Source: Tetracentron sinense (taxonomy: Eukaryota; Streptophyta; Magnoliopsida; Trochodendrales; Trochodendraceae). Taken from it: DNA of 64,000 bases. The stretch spans positions 53,008,627 through 53,072,626 of the forward strand of contig CM026554.1 of assembly GCA_015143295.1 (NCBI GenBank). Direction: 5' to 3'. The notes under the pieces are model-generated. The model had not been told where the DNA came from, did not search any database, and worked only from the letters and a program-made list of their open reading frames with translations. The number at the start of each line of letters is the position of its first letter. The stretch's first letter is position 1. The translations under genes and the position numbers were made by a program. Shown in pieces: positions 1 through 12,031 of this stretch.

Positions 1-260
1 CCAATCCCAAAGTTAGTCCTATGCATATGACCAGCAACGAGAAAAATAAAAGCAATAGCTAAATGATGATGGGCCATTTCAGTCAGCCAAAAACTTTGCA
101 TAATGAAGGCCATCTCTTCTCTAATATTTCTACGCATTATTTTCCAAAAAAATTATTTACTGATAAAAATGGTTGTTGAGTGTTAGTTTGTCATTTCATT
201 TAAGTCATGATCGTGAGAAGTTTAAGAGCCAACTCATTTTCTTTTCAATAACATGGTCAG

Positions 261-359
261 GTCTATGCAATATTCCGAGATGAAGCCTCCGAGACTGCTT
301 TGGAGTCCATGGTAGATGGTAATCTCAGGGACAGCTACCCTATGGAGGAAATGTACAAG
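261..359 (+). CDS. LysM kinase penultimate exon
   Basis: This 33-codon exon follows an AG acceptor (259-260) and ends AAG before the GTTAGT donor at 360. It reads in phase 0 from VYAIFRDEAS to PMEEMYK. It corresponds to the helical C-lobe of the kinase domain. Confidence 0.8.
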
Positions 360-3300
360 GTTAGTTCTATTACCATCATATATATCTAATCTGTCCATCT
401 ATTTTTTATTATTCTATATGCATTTAAGAGTTGACACAGAGGAAATGAAACTGGGGAGGGGTAATGGACTAGCTGGTCAATTTTAAAAGCTTTTATAACA
501 CTGGTACAATAATCTTTTTAAACCTCATTGATGAACAATATGGTATAATTGTCTGGATCTATGTACGCCTGAAATTCAATATAATTTCAACACATGTATG
601 TGTATGCAGGAGTTTGGATCTTTTGTAGAGGCCTCCACAAGGATTCCATGAAGAAACCAGGAGAGTGCGACACGCATCCACTTGTGTAGGACAGTTTTGA
701 AACAATACAAACTAAGAAGGGTGTTTTCGTGTCATAATTTTTGTGTTCTTTAGAAGTTATGTGACGCCCCGAACCCACGCCTAAGGAATCAAGTTCCGAG
801 ACGCGTGCCCGTTCGTCATAACCACGCATGCGGAAGACTTTACCCGCGAAAATACGGGAATTTTGAACTTTTCTTATGAGCTTACATAAACAATAACAAC
901 TGGTCATCACAATAACTCATCATAAGCAAATGTGATACCTCACTGGCTACAGTAGTCCTTACTTTGGCGCCGCAACTGCGCCGGAGCACTTTCCAGACTC
1001 TATCAAGCATAGCTTCTTGCCAATCTACAATCGCTCCAGAATCTGAAGACAGAAGATGAAGGAGTGAGCCATAAAGCCCAGCAAAATCCACAGCCCATCT
1101 AAACTATTTTCCACATAATAACATTCATCAATAATGATATAGTAGTACAATACAATTCTCATATTATAATAATATGCAGAATAATAATATCATAATTTGT
1201 GACCCGAGGTCACTCAGGGCTATTTCATTCTATTCGAGGTTCCCAACCTCCAAGTTGTCAAATTCATCCAGTGATTGTCCACGACACCAGGTTACCGTTT
1301 CAGATAACCGCTCACGCTTTATCCTTGAGTCCATAGACTCGATCAACTGGGCCTTCGCCCGTGAACAACCTCTATCCATGAGTCCACAAACTCAATTATC
1401 GACCAATCCGGACTTTTCCCGATTATAACCAATCATTGGGTATGTCGACCCAATTAATCCTTAAATCATCATATTCTACACATAACCCGGGTCTTCACCC
1501 GATAACTGCCAGGAACAATACTTCTAACACATCATACTCTGTCAGGAACAACACCTCTGACATATCACACTCTGTCAGGAACCACACCTCTGACACTTAC
1601 TTTATATTTTCCCACTATGGGAACACCGACACACACACAACCACATTTGTCAGGAAACACATCTGATCGTCAGGATACACATCTGATTGCCAGGATACAC
1701 ATCTGATTGCCAGGAAACCCATCCAACCTGTCAGGAAAATGAAACTCATCTGACAAGCCAGGGACGCACCTCTGACTAACAGGAAACACCTGTCTATCAG
1801 GTATGCATCTGACATATCACTCTGTCAGGCATAACACCTCTGACATGACACCCTTGTCAGAAAACACATCTGATTACCAGGAACGCATCTGACCTGCCAG
1901 GAATAACACATCTGACATGCCAGGAACACCCATCTAATAACCAGGAAACACCTCTGACATCAAATCCTGTCAGGCACAACACCTCTGACATATTACTTTT
2001 TATTTTTTCCTCTGTGGGAACACCAAAACACAACCACATTTGTCAGGAAACACATCTGATCACCGGATACACATCCGATTGCCAGGATACCCATCTGATC
2101 CGCCAGGATACACATCTGATAGCCAGGAAACTCATCCAACCTGTCAGGAAAATGTAACTCATCTGACAAGTCAGGGACGCACCTCTGACTAACAGGAAAC
2201 ACCTGACCATCAGGAAACACCTGTCTATCAGGTACACATCTGACATATCACTCTGTCAGGCATAACACATCTGACATGACACCCTTGTCAGGAAACACCT
2301 CTGATTACTAGGAACACATCTGACCTGCCAGGAATAACACATCTAACATGCCAGGAGCACCCATCTAATAACCAGGAAACACCTCTGACATCAAATCCTG
2401 TCAGGCAAAACACATCTGACATTAACCCCTGTCAGGCACAACACCTCTGACATCAAATCCTATCAGACACAACACCTCTGACAGCTACCATCATATATCA
2501 TCACAATCTCTGTTGGGTACATACCTACCGACATAGGCCAATGCCCCGTCTCAAGGTAACATCATTGAGTTCGTAAACTCAATACGTCCCTGGGTCCATA
2601 GACCCCAATCCAACATTGAGCTCATGGCTCAATGCCGTCCTAACTCTCCCGACTATCAGTCACGGAGGAACCCGGGCTCATAATAGATACCGCCTCTCCG
2701 GACCTAGCCAAAGAGGGACCACATACAGCAGTTCACGTAGATTAGGTTTTCTAACCATAGGAAATCCTCAATTATTCAGGCCTTGCTTGAATAAATCCCC
2801 ATGCCCGTGGACCAAGTCCGAGGGTTTATTGTTCTGGTGTGGAACATTACTCGGCCGATGGACCATTCCATCACTTTACCATGTCCCAACAACATCACAT
2901 CATACACAAAGGTTGTCCTGAAGTGGGACTTTTACCAGGCCAATGGACCATACCAATGCCTTTAAAACATCACATCATATCAGATTCGTTCCGATAGGGA
3001 ACTTAACCAGGCCAATGGACCTACCATTGCCTTACAAAACATCACATCATACAAGAGTAGTTCCGATAAGGAACTTAACCAGGCCAATGGACCCTACCAT
3101 TGCCTTACAATGTCAAAATCACATCACATTACACATATAGAAGCCCAGTCAGGCTCTCATAACTTCCTGCAGTCGATCACACTTCCCCTGCGATCTATCG
3201 CAAATCACACTGAGCCTAAATTCCGAGCTAGAAACAACCCGAAACCAAGGGCTCCATCCCTCTGCTCCATTTTCACTCTCATCCATCTCATCCATACATC

Positions 3301-4337
3301 ATTCATAAGGTCTCCGACCTTTTTCCATCCACACATAATATCACCAAACCATTCCACATAAATAAAGTAGCTTAAATAAGGGAAAAGAGAAGAAATGGAG
3401 GGGGATTTTACTTCTTTCGCGCTTTTCGAGACGTCTAGGGGCAAAACGGACACTGCCAACACGTTCGGGAAAAAGATCAACGCCAAAGGTGAAGCTCCTC
3501 GCCTTCAAACCTGATTTTCCACAAATTTAACAAATACTTAACTAATCAACCTCAGTTAAGGATCCATAAACGTATAATTTCATTCTATTAAAATTCCGGG
3601 TCGTTACAAGTTATCTGAAGATGCCATTACATGGCAGAATCTCCTGGATTCTACAAGGAATCCATGTAGAGACCTCTACAAAAGATCCGAACTCTGAATG
3701 TAGTATGTTTTTGGAAGACACTTATAACACATGCAAAAGTGTATCAATGTAAAAGAAACTATCTTGGGGCAGGAGGAAGCCATCATCCTACCTGTCAAGA
3801 TTACAACCCACAATTTGATAGCTCCCACCAAGGAGCACAATTGCAGGACCCTAACCAACCAATCTATTGCATTCCTTTGGAATGTCAGAAAACCAAAAGA
3901 AAAAACTCTACCACCTACCGGATTGAATTATTGAGTTCATTTTTTATAAAGATCATCTTTCCTTCACATGTGCTACATGCACACCGGAGGGAGGGTTATT
4001 TCATGCTCTCACACTCAAAGATAATTATTATTTATTAATGTACCTATATCGTATAGTACATGGTACATCTAGACTTGCATATTGTCTGTAATTCTGTATG
4101 CTATGTGCTTCAAGTACATGATGTATGCTTGCATTTTGTATTCCTCCACATTGACCAATCTCCCTCCTGCAGATGGCGGAAATTGCTAACTGGTGTTTGA
4201 GTGAAGATGCAGTTAATCGACCAGAGATGCAAGAAATTGTTGTCATGCTCTCTCAGATCTTGGTGTCCTCAATAGAATGGGAAGCATCACTTGGAGGGAA
4301 CAGCCAGGTTTTCAGTGGTCTATATAATGGAAGATGA
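261..4337 (+). CDS. LysM receptor-like kinase, C-terminal two exons (partial)
   Basis: Two exons, 261-359 and 4173-4337, join in phase 0 and encode the last 87 residues of a protein kinase ending in subdomain XI. Readable cues are VYAIFRDEASETALESMV, the kinase arginine motif in SEDAVNRPEM, and the tail SSIEWEASLGGNSQVFSG followed by LYNGR and a TGA stop. That tail is typical of LysM-domain receptor kinases of the LYK3-like branch, which are plasma-membrane proteins that sense chitin or lipochitin oligosaccharides. The LysM ectodomain, transmembrane helix and kinase catalytic core lie upstream of base 1, so activity cannot be judged. The intron (360-4172) is swollen by a Mutator-type MITE and an LTR-type insertion; its last part, 3704-4172, shows nothing I can name. 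Family membership is recognised from the C-terminal tail only, so the exact subfamily is an inference. Confidence 0.72.
760..3608. mobile_element. Large LTR-type insertion (solo LTR or LARD-like)
   Basis: The element starts TGTGACGCCCCGAACCC and ends GGGTCGTTACA, so it has TG...CA ends that are imperfect inverted repeats. It is flanked by a perfect 5-bp duplication AGTTA (755-759 and 3609-3613). No gag or pol coding sequence, primer-binding site or internal LTR boundary is visible, so a solo LTR of a large element, or a non-coding derivative, fits best. More than a third of its length is minisatellite. The ORFs that can be drawn in it are translations of this repeat and are not credible genes. 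Confidence 0.72.
1500..2490. repeat. CAGGAAACACATCTGA-type minisatellite with ~390-bp higher-order period
   Basis: Units of roughly 18-25 bp built on CAGGAA(N)ACACATCTGA and its variants (CAGGCATAACACCTCTGA, CCAGGAACACATCTGA) are repeated dozens of times. A longer block is itself duplicated: GGGAACACC...CCACATTTGTCAGGAAACAC begins near 1619 and again near 2017, and the order of variant units after it is largely preserved, giving a higher-order period of about 390 bp. The array is confined to the LTR-type insertion. Confidence 0.85.
4173..4337 (+). CDS. LysM kinase terminal exon
   Basis: This exon starts after the CCTGCAG acceptor and runs 54 codons plus TGA. It contains the conserved kinase arginine of the NRPEM motif and ends in the tail SQVFSGLYNGR. 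Joining it to the previous exon gives an uninterrupted reading frame. Confidence 0.8.
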   Translation: MAEIANWCLSEDAVNRPEMQEIVVMLSQILVSSIEWEASLGGNSQVFSGLYNGR

Positions 4338-5019
4338 GAAGCTTAATTTAACTGACGACACTTCAGCATGAATATTGTACTCATATCTGAACTCTGAATA
4401 TGCTTCAGCAATGGCTAAAGAAACATAGGAAAACTGTGATTATTTCTTAAAGTTCTGAGAGAATTCAATACATGAGTGATGCCCAAAGTTGCTGTATTTG
4501 GAATTGTGTTAGCCTTCTAAGACTTGACAGAAAACAGTACAAAATCTAAGAAGAAAGATGAATGGTCATAGACTTGAAGCAAATTCCATCATAAGTTATA
4601 ATGTTTTCCATTAGCCTGACATTATGAATCACAGAGCTTTGTTATAATACCTACATTGCAGAGGATTAAGCAAAGAATGAAATACCGGGCTTAGCTAAGA
4701 AATATGCTCTGACTGTACTGCAGTGTCATGGTCCACAGTACTGGACTCGGCATTTGGATTTGAGTAGTTAGGAATCCAAAAGAGACAACAGTAGATGCAA
4801 CAACAAAGATGGCTCAGAGGGGAGCCCACTTCAAGCAGGTTACAACGACTGTGTGACTGTTTCGGCATGCCACCTGTGAGGGAAACCAATTTAGTAGTTC
4901 CATCCTCATTGTTAGCATGCCTAGTTCCCATTGTCCATGCCATAGGGGAAAAAAATAAGAGTGATAAAAATAAAAAAATTGTTCTTGAGGTGCCTAAATG
5001 ACTTTCCCTGTGAATCCAA
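4338..5019 (+). other. 3' flank / probable 3' UTR of the LysM kinase gene
   Basis: This stretch follows the kinase stop codon and has no long reading frame or recognisable repeat. It probably holds the 3' UTR, but I could not fix a polyadenylation site. Confidence 0.35.
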
Positions 5020-5776
5020 CACAGGGATGTTAGGTTGTGGTCGGGTCAACAACAGTCGATTTACAATGGGATCATTTGCACCGTCTTTTTGTTCAGGTCC
5101 TCGCCTCCCATTTTCTCATCGGACTATTTGGAATCCTGGAATTCAGTCCAGGGTATTCTTTTTCCCTTTGGACTACAGCTCTAAAAAAGATTCTTACATG
5201 TGATCATTTGAAGAAAAAAGGGTGGAGGATGGTGAGTTGTTGTTTTATGTACCATCAAGCGGAGGAATCAATGAACCATTTGCTTCTACATTGCCCTCTT
5301 GACTCTAGTATTTGGGAAAATTTTCTTTCTTGGTTGAGGGTGTGTTGGATCTTCCCTTCTTCCTTTCAAGACTTCTTATCTTAATGTTCCTCGGCGAGTT
5401 TGGAGGCTTCTCTTGTGATTATTTGGCCTTTTCTTCCAGGGCAATTTATGACACATTTGGAAAGAAAGGAACAAGAGGATGTTTGATGATACCTCTACTC
5501 CTTTGGCTTTCTTGTGCCTGCAGGTTATATTGTTATACAACAAATTTTATTCTGGTGTTCTATTCACAGGGAGGGCTAGGATTTTATTGGTTTAGTAATG
5601 TGAGACACAAGGTTAGGTCGGGTTCCATCTTTTGCTAACGTCTAGATGTTAGAAAGGACTTTTGTTCTCTTGTAGTCCACTTGAGTAGTTGAGTTTACTC
5701 TCTTAACCCTCTATGTTTATCCGACCTATACTTAATTGCTTTATATTTTATTGACTAATTGATACCGATCAAAAAA
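5020..5776 (+). mobile_element. L1 LINE 3' fragment (zf-RVT region)
   Basis: The translated fragment shows the zinc-binding reverse-transcriptase tail of plant L1 elements: RDVRLWSG, then [30 protein letters not shown] and HLLLHCPLDSS. The frame is broken upstream of this part. The fragment ends in the family tail GATACCGATCAAAAAA. It is 5' truncated, as is usual for LINE insertions, and lies on the same strand as both host genes. Confidence 0.82.
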
Positions 5777-5859
5777 GGGACACTGAGGGATAATTTAAGC
5801 ATGAATATTGCAAACTCAACCATTTGGATTCATGCCATACTTTGAATAACAAAAAACCA

Positions 5860-6720
5860 AAAGAGATTAGTATTTGGGAAAATATCCATCACCGCTTCCT
5901 TAAAATCATCAAATCCACCCCACCACCCCAAGATTAAGAATCCCTTTCTCCTTAGGTTTACGAACTTCCTTCCAACTCACAAGATCCTACTTGGTCCCTC
6001 TAACCCTCCAAAAGAAACTCTAAATTTGCTTAAGTCCATTAGATACTTTTCTAGGATCTCAGAGAGAGAGAATATACCATGACAATCGCAACCTCATTTG
6101 TCCTCTTAAAAAGGAAATTTAACAAGCTCATCTTGCATGCTTTGTGAAATTGATTTGAGGCTATTTCAAGCATGCAGTGCTGAACTATTCGCTCTTTACA
6201 TAGAAGGCAGACTCACTAAGGTTGGAGAATGTGGGCTTGTTGAGAGTTCTTCTACCCCCACCCACAAATGAGATGCAATTCTTTTTTCCGAACTGCAAGC
6301 CTCTTCTCGAATTTATCCAACACCAGACCCCAAAATTCAATTAATTCCGAATTACCACCAAGAGGAAGATCAAGACAGCGAATAGAAAATCATTCTTGGG
6401 CATACCAAAATATTCGTAAACCATCTCACAACATCACCTTTCACATTGATACCCACCAAGCTACTCTTCCCTAAATTCACTTCGAGATCTGAGAATCTAA
6501 TAGCACTTCAAGATTTTAAGCTATGATCATGTTCCTTAATGGCCTCCATAAAATAATATGATGGCATCCGCGAATTATAGGTGAGAGATACCAACACCCC
6601 CTACCCAACTCAAAGCCTCTGAAATTCTGAATAAACTAATACTCTACCTTCTTCATATGTCTACTAAGAGCATCGACAGATCAACTATGGCGGTAAAACA
6701 AAAAAGAAAGGGGAGAGAGA
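5860..6720 (-). mobile_element. L1 LINE reverse-transcriptase fragment, antisense
   Basis: On the minus strand, pieces of L1 ORF2 can be read in order. From about 6720 downward there is the active-site region in degraded form (near 6580), then NLGKSSL-like residues (near 6480), CLDLPLGGNSELIEFWG (near 6370) and SWKEVRKPKEKGILNLG (near 5960). Stops and frameshifts are frequent, so this is a decayed copy. It lies tail to tail with the preceding L1 fragment. Confidence 0.7.
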
Positions 6721-7695
6721 GAGAGGGTCACCTTAAGGAAGGCTCGTAGAGGAATGAAAAAAAAAAATCATGTGATCTATTGCAAAGGAAACAAAGAATT
6801 ACAAAGAGCAAAATCAAGGGTAGGAGGGCTCACACCATAAATTGTCCCTACCCACGTCCTCAGCCAACTCATCAACAAGGTTGATCAATTGCCAATCTAA
6901 GGGTCCAAGAAAATTAGATATTTTGTTTGGTAAATTTCTCAAACTTCCCAGAGGACGTACACAACAATGAGTAGATATTGAAATAGTTATTCCCTCTCAA
7001 TATCTCATGGGTCTTCCAAAATGTCCCCGTTAATTTCAAGCTCTCCATGAATCTCAAGCTCATATATGAAATTCTTCCTTCTCCATTTGTATGTGTGTAT
7101 ATACTATATACTATAGAAATAAGAGTGTTTATGTGACACCCCTAAATGATCTCCATTTTCATTATATTGTGTCAAGTTAGGTCTCACAATGGGATCCTCT
7201 ACATATCACTTTTCTTTCTCTATCCAATCACATATTAAATACCATCTCTCTCTCTCTCTCTCACAATGAGTTTTTCATTCTCCTTAGAAATTATAATGTG
7301 TCAAGTCATCACCTCTCTCACGAGGGGACCTACCACCTATCATTTCTCTTTCTCTATCCAATCACATATTTTATACCATGATCTCATCTCTCTCTCTCTC
7401 TCGAATTTGTCTCTCTTAAGGAGTCTTTTCTTCTGACATTTAAAGATTTGTGTTTATCATAATTTTGTAGCCAAACATGTGGTGTTTGCCTTTTGCTCCT
7501 TTTCATATGTTACTTAAAAATGCAGACACCAAAAGGAAGGTAATTTCTAAATTTATTTTAAATGCAGTTTAGTGTTCTCTCATCTTTAAAGGTTGTGATA
7601 AGTAATTTACTTATTAAATATAATTGTTTCATTTTAAAATCAGAATCAATAAGAATGCAATTTAGTGCTCTCTCCTCCTTAAAGGTTGTGGTAAG
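6721..7695. other. Intergenic, AT-rich, with CT microsatellites
   Basis: I see no gene. There are short (CT)n runs near 7243-7261 and 7388-7402. Two related segments, around 7562-7620 and 7657-7695 continuing at 8005, share ATTTAGTG...CTCTC, CTTTAAAGGTTGTG and AAGTAATTTACTT: a local duplication, the second copy of which was split by the MITE. Confidence 0.5.
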
Positions 7696-8004
7696 CATAG
7701 TTACCAAGTCGGGGTTCATGAATTATTCGTCTTGGGAAAAGTTCAAAAAAATCGGCAAAATTCAGGAAAATCGGAAAAAAAATTGGAAATTTTTGGGTAA
7801 TAAATGAAAAAATATAAAACAAGATTACTAATTATGAAAATTGTAAACAAATACATTTCATTTATTAGATATTTATTCGGGACTTTTTCAAAAAGTCGGA
7901 ATAATTCGTGTTTAAATCACGATTTTTTGAAAAAAATTGTTATTTTTTTTCCAAAAACTCGTGAATACTTAGGAAATTAATCGTTCGACGACTTGGTAAC
8001 TATG
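7696..8004. mobile_element. hAT-type MITE, 309 bp
   Basis: The ends are a perfect 16-bp inverted repeat, CATAGTTACCAAGTCG at 7696-7711 and CGACTTGGTAACTATG at 7989-8004. The flanks are GTGGTAAG (7688-7695) and GTGTTAAG (8005-8012), an 8-bp TSD with one mismatch, which is the hAT signature. The element has no coding capacity. A degraded relative starting CATAGTTACC occurs near 37864. Confidence 0.85.
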
Positions 8005-8919
8005 GTGTTAAGTAATTTACTTCTTAAATCTACGTAATTATTCTCTACTCGATAATAATTTTTTTATATAACCTCACTCATCCGGGTATTGTCATTGGAG
8101 AAGCACATCTGAATTAGTGTAAGCACATCTCGAGTTCCATCAATATTTATCTTAAATGTTTATTGGAAGAATTAATTGATTTTTTAAAATATATATAATT
8201 TATTATTTTAAAACCTCCTTCCACCCATGCATAGCATGGAGTTTTTGCTAGTATATATATATATATTAGAAAAAAGACTGGTGTTATCGTCATCTCATTA
8301 ATCCATTACACTATATTTTTTACTCCAACTTTTTTTTCTTTTAAGGAAGCTACTTGCAAGCAGGTTTTATTCCCCAAGCCTTGTTGGTTAGGGATTTTAA
8401 ACCCAAGTCTATTGGTATTTAACAACCAGATTTACCAACTAGGCAAGCACCATTTGGTGTTCGGGTTTCACAATCTGACCCTATTCCCCAAGCTTGCAAG
8501 TGAGTTTTGCCTCCAAATTGGTTCCTCTCTTCTTAAAGTTTCGTTGTATTCCACCTTTAAGCTCTTCCTTCTATGAATGTCCTATACAATCAATCTTGAT
8601 TCTTCAACCGTATTGAACTTTCTCGGTTTCTTCTAAAATTTTGAGTTCAAATTCACTCATTACCCCGAAGGTGATCCATCCCATTTGTTTTGCATTTAAG
8701 AAAAAAATGAAGTTTTTACGGCAACCAATATTCACTCACCCACTGCCATAGCATTCCAACCACCATTTACACACTTTTTTTTCAAAAGAATGGTGAAAGA
8801 TCCATATATTTTCTAGACATAATGGAGAAAGGCCTTTTTCACTAGTTTTCAACAAAATGAAGCCATGTCCATCCTAATCATTTAATACACTATAGATGAA
8901 ATCATCATCTCCCCCGACA
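8005..8919. other. Intergenic, no gene seen
   Basis: This is AT-rich sequence with a short (TA)n run near 8252-8266. I cannot assign any coding region or named element. Confidence 0.5.
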
Positions 8920-9400
8920 AAATTCATTTATAAAACTCCCATTCCTTTCAATGTATCATTCTTTTCCCTTGGATGACACCGCTCAGTGAAATTCTTACAT
9001 TTGATCACTTGATAAGAAAACGATGAATTGCACCTTAACTTTTGAATCATGGGAAAAACATATATGATAGACCACTTTCACTTCACCGCAAGTTCTAAGG
9101 GACGATACTGAATAGCTTCTTTTAGGAGACCAACAGGTAACATGTTTTGTCTAGGAATCTACTTGAGCATGTCCAAGAATGGCTCAGTAATCTTTTGCTA
9201 CTAGATAACTAATCCTGTGAAGACGAGTCACCTACGCTATTTATTAGACCATATGGAACGAAAGAATAGTCTCATCTTCGATAATAAATTTGGCACAGTT
9301 AATCAGTGGAGGGTAGAATTAAAAACCTTGCTTATCTTGTCATCATCAATTCTCAATAAGCTTAAAGAGCTTAATTCATCTAGTGTTTTTTTCCCGCGCC
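8920..9400 (+). mobile_element. Decayed L1 LINE 3' fragment
   Basis: From 8970 the frame reads WMTPLSEILTFDHLIRKR, a clear match to the plant L1 zf-RVT consensus ([14 protein letters not shown]...). Further on, LDHMERKNSLIFDNK (near 9247-9291) corresponds to the L1 C-terminal WKERNxRIFxxK region. Several frameshifts and stops separate the pieces. The 108-codon ORF at 9217-9543 is the tail of this LINE, not a host gene. Confidence 0.68.
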
Positions 9401-10830
9401 ATAATTCATGGCATCTCTTATGTATTCTTTGTGTATCTAACATGGCAAATGAGGCAATTCAACCCATTCTGTATATGGGATGTTGGTTCCCTTTTTTCGC
9501 GTTAATACATATATGTGTGTGTGTTCCGTTCATGGATGTCTGAGACCTCCCCTGTACCCGTGCAAGAGTTGTGTTGATTAGGTGTCCAGTATAGGGCCTA
9601 TAGGCCAGTTATCCAACTGGTAAAGTCATGTGAGTAGATGTGGTTTGATGTAAATAGGAGTGTTCCGCTTCGTAGAGGAGTGGGTAGTTATTTACATTAA
9701 GTAGGGACTTGTGCATCTGTAACCCTAGGTAGTTGAATGCAAAATCATGGTGTCGTGAATGGAAAATCATCTCTCAAAAGTTATTCAGCTATTTCTTATG
9801 GATGATAACCTACTCGATGAGGTTACTCAGAATGTTCACAATTCAATTTTGAATATCTGATACGTTACAGTGTGAAGATCAAAACTGCAACTCACAAAAT
9901 CCGGAAAGCATCTTCTCCGATCGACATTCAGTGCATGGTCTCGTCATGGAGTGCTGTACGCGGAATCATCGTTCATTGTTTCTGAAAAACAATTAGGATT
10001 TAGGAATCAATTTGAGAGAATACAAATAAATTTCATATCATTGATCTAGAGAAATTAGGTTCAGAGGGTGACATGAAATTCTGGGAAATTACAGAAGAAC
10101 TTACAGTTTCGTTAGGGCTTGAAACCTATGGCATAGACGTCTGTTAAATCGATGAATAAGGCTATGTAAAATGCTCGGCTATCGGTAACTAAAATAAAAG
10201 AAGGTTGAGATATACTAGCCCTAATCTCATTCTCAACCAACCACTTGTCCATTCCATTCTTGATGAGAGAGAGTATAAAGAGAGAGTGCTTTGACCACCA
10301 TAACTGATTTGAAAATGGATAAGTGATTGGTGGAGGCTGAGAGTAGTGTTTGACCGAGAGTAGGGAAAGCATGCCTCAAAGAAGGTTAGTACCAGTTCTT
10401 CGCCGTGAAGTAAGGGTGAAATTTCCAGTGAGTTTTTCTGCTCATAACGATTTACGTACGTGTCTCTGCGTTGGACTCGTGACCTCGGCACGTGCTGTTA
10501 GGGGCACCAAATTTTTTTTTATAAAATTAATTACTGTTTATCATTAAATTTACAAAATTATTTATACACTTCAAAAATCATAGAAAAATAATTATAAATT
10601 TTATAACCGCACACTAATTATAATTTTAGGCATTTAAGTCAGACCAACCGACAACAACGGGTTGATCCTCACAAAATGATGGACCACATTCAAGGGTTTT
10701 CGACCCATTAGTCATTAGAAGCACAATCCCTCCCTGCAATTATAATTTTCTATCAGCCAACGGAAATTAACAATGTAAGATGGTGATACAAATATGAGTA
10801 GTGATCTAGGAATTCCATTTGAAAACCTAA
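9401..10830. other. Intergenic, no gene supported
   Basis: There are short overlapping ORFs on both strands around 10112-10547, but none has a recognisable domain. A short (GT)n run lies near 9512-9523. I see no other structure. Confidence 0.4.
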
Positions 10831-11828
10831 GGGGGGGTGTTTGGCATCGTTCCGGCGGAATGTTTTGTTTCGTTTCATCAGAACACACGGGAACATGTTT
10901 GGATTGTCACGATTCTTGTTTCGTTCACGGAAAAGGAATGAAAGGAACAAAATTTTAAGAACAATAAAAAGTCACTTCGCGGATCGGAACGGGCGCAACG
11001 CGATCAATGATGAAATCTAAAAAGGCTCAAAAGAGTCTTCTCTTCACAAATGACCTAAGAGATCGAGCTCAAGCTTCCTCAACCCACCGACGATTGTCCA
11101 AACTTTTATGACGCTTGTGAAAACTTTGGACGGCGACGAGGTATTCTCTCCGCTTTCTCTCTCGCTTTCTAGTTCTGGTTCAATGAAAGGAGTTTCTCTT
11201 TTAACGCATGTCAAGATCTGTGATCAAGGTTTTGATTTGGGAGGGAATGAAATTGAGTGCAATGGTTATTGAAAGAAGAATTCTTTGAAGCTATTTGTCG
11301 AGCATGGCACAAGTGATGCAAGTCGGCACCCACATTGTGATTTTGAGAGGTTTTGGGAGAAAAAGTATTAGCAGCTCATCCACCCTATAATGGAGCCCTC
11401 TATCTTTTAATTTTTTTTTATCAAAATGAACACCTACCTCTATCCGGACTTTAGAATTGGGAGGACAGTAATCCAATCTGAAGTGTATTTAACTTGAATC
11501 AGATGTGCAGAGTAATTAATTTCAATGTAGAAAAAAACGAGTAACAGAAGTAGATGTGGCTGCTCCAATGAATGATTGGGCATCAATTGGTAGTGGGGAT
11601 CTAACGGCGAATTGGGTATAATAGTTTATGTTTCTGATCTACTATGGGTTTTTGAGTGTTCTTTAAATGCTGATTTTAGAAAAAAAAAAAACCTTGGTTT
11701 TGTTACTCCACCAAATTGATACCAAAATTCTATAGAATGAAGGGTAGAAGGATGCCCTCCATTTTGTTTCTGCTCGCCCAAGGAGAGCTAACATGCACCA
11801 TTCATCCGGAACGATGCCAAACGGGCCC
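10831..11828. mobile_element. PIF/Harbinger-type element, ~1 kb, TAA target site
   Basis: The left end GGGGGGGTGTTTGGCATCGT continues TTCCGG. The right end CCGGAACGATGCCAAACGGG continues CCC and is its reverse complement with a few differences. TAA flanks both sides (10828-10830 and 11829-11831), the 3-bp TSD of PIF/Harbinger-type (Tourist-like) elements. No transposase is visible, so it is non-autonomous. A GC-richer internal segment (about 11040-11165) reads TLVKTLDGDE up to a possible GT donor at 11140 and might be captured gene sequence; that is speculative. Confidence 0.72.
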
Positions 11829-12013
11829 TAAGAATCCATGAATTCTATTTCCAAGAGGGGGCATCCACCAATGAGGTGGTGCCTTAGGTTTGGAAATTGA
11901 ATTTATAAGTACGTTAACTATTTCCATCCAAATATCATGTCTAAACATAAATGAGAATAAATAAATAAATAATCAATACCTTGCAAGCCATTTAGATAGA
12001 TGATCTTGCAGTT

Positions 12014-12031
12014 AAGAACACCATAAGTCAC
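12014..12031. repeat. SINE target-site duplication, left copy
   Basis: AAGAACACCATAAGTCAC is repeated exactly at 12265-12282 on the far side of the SINE. The 18-bp length is typical of target-primed reverse transcription. Confidence 0.9.

Larger units (their letters stand above)
610..3694. mobile_element. Mutator-like MITE split by an LTR-type insertion
   Basis: About 60 bp of imperfect terminal inverted repeat can be read: the left end starts GAGTTTGGATCTTTTGTAG at 610 and the right end (3634-3694) is its reverse complement, finishing GATCCGAACTC. The flanking 9-mers TGTATGCAG (601-609) and TGAATGTAG (3695-3703) match at 7 of 9 positions, the TSD length of Mutator-like elements. Without the inserted 2.85-kb element and one AGTTA copy, the MITE is about 231 bp. 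It lies in the last intron of the LysM kinase gene. Confidence 0.68.

Noticed and set aside
1500-2490. CRISPR-like array of short repeats
   Set aside because: The units are imperfect, variable in length and lack uniform spacers. The context is a plant intron, so this is a minisatellite.
2616-2921. 101-codon ORF as a host gene
   Set aside because: It lies wholly inside the LTR-type insertion and has no recognisable domain.
9217-9543. 108-codon ORF as a host gene
   Set aside because: It contains the L1 C-terminal motif (LDHMERKNSLIFDNK) in line with the upstream zf-RVT remnant.
10112-10547. Overlapping small ORFs on both strands
   Set aside because: No homology cue, no splice context, and the frames overlap antisense to each other.
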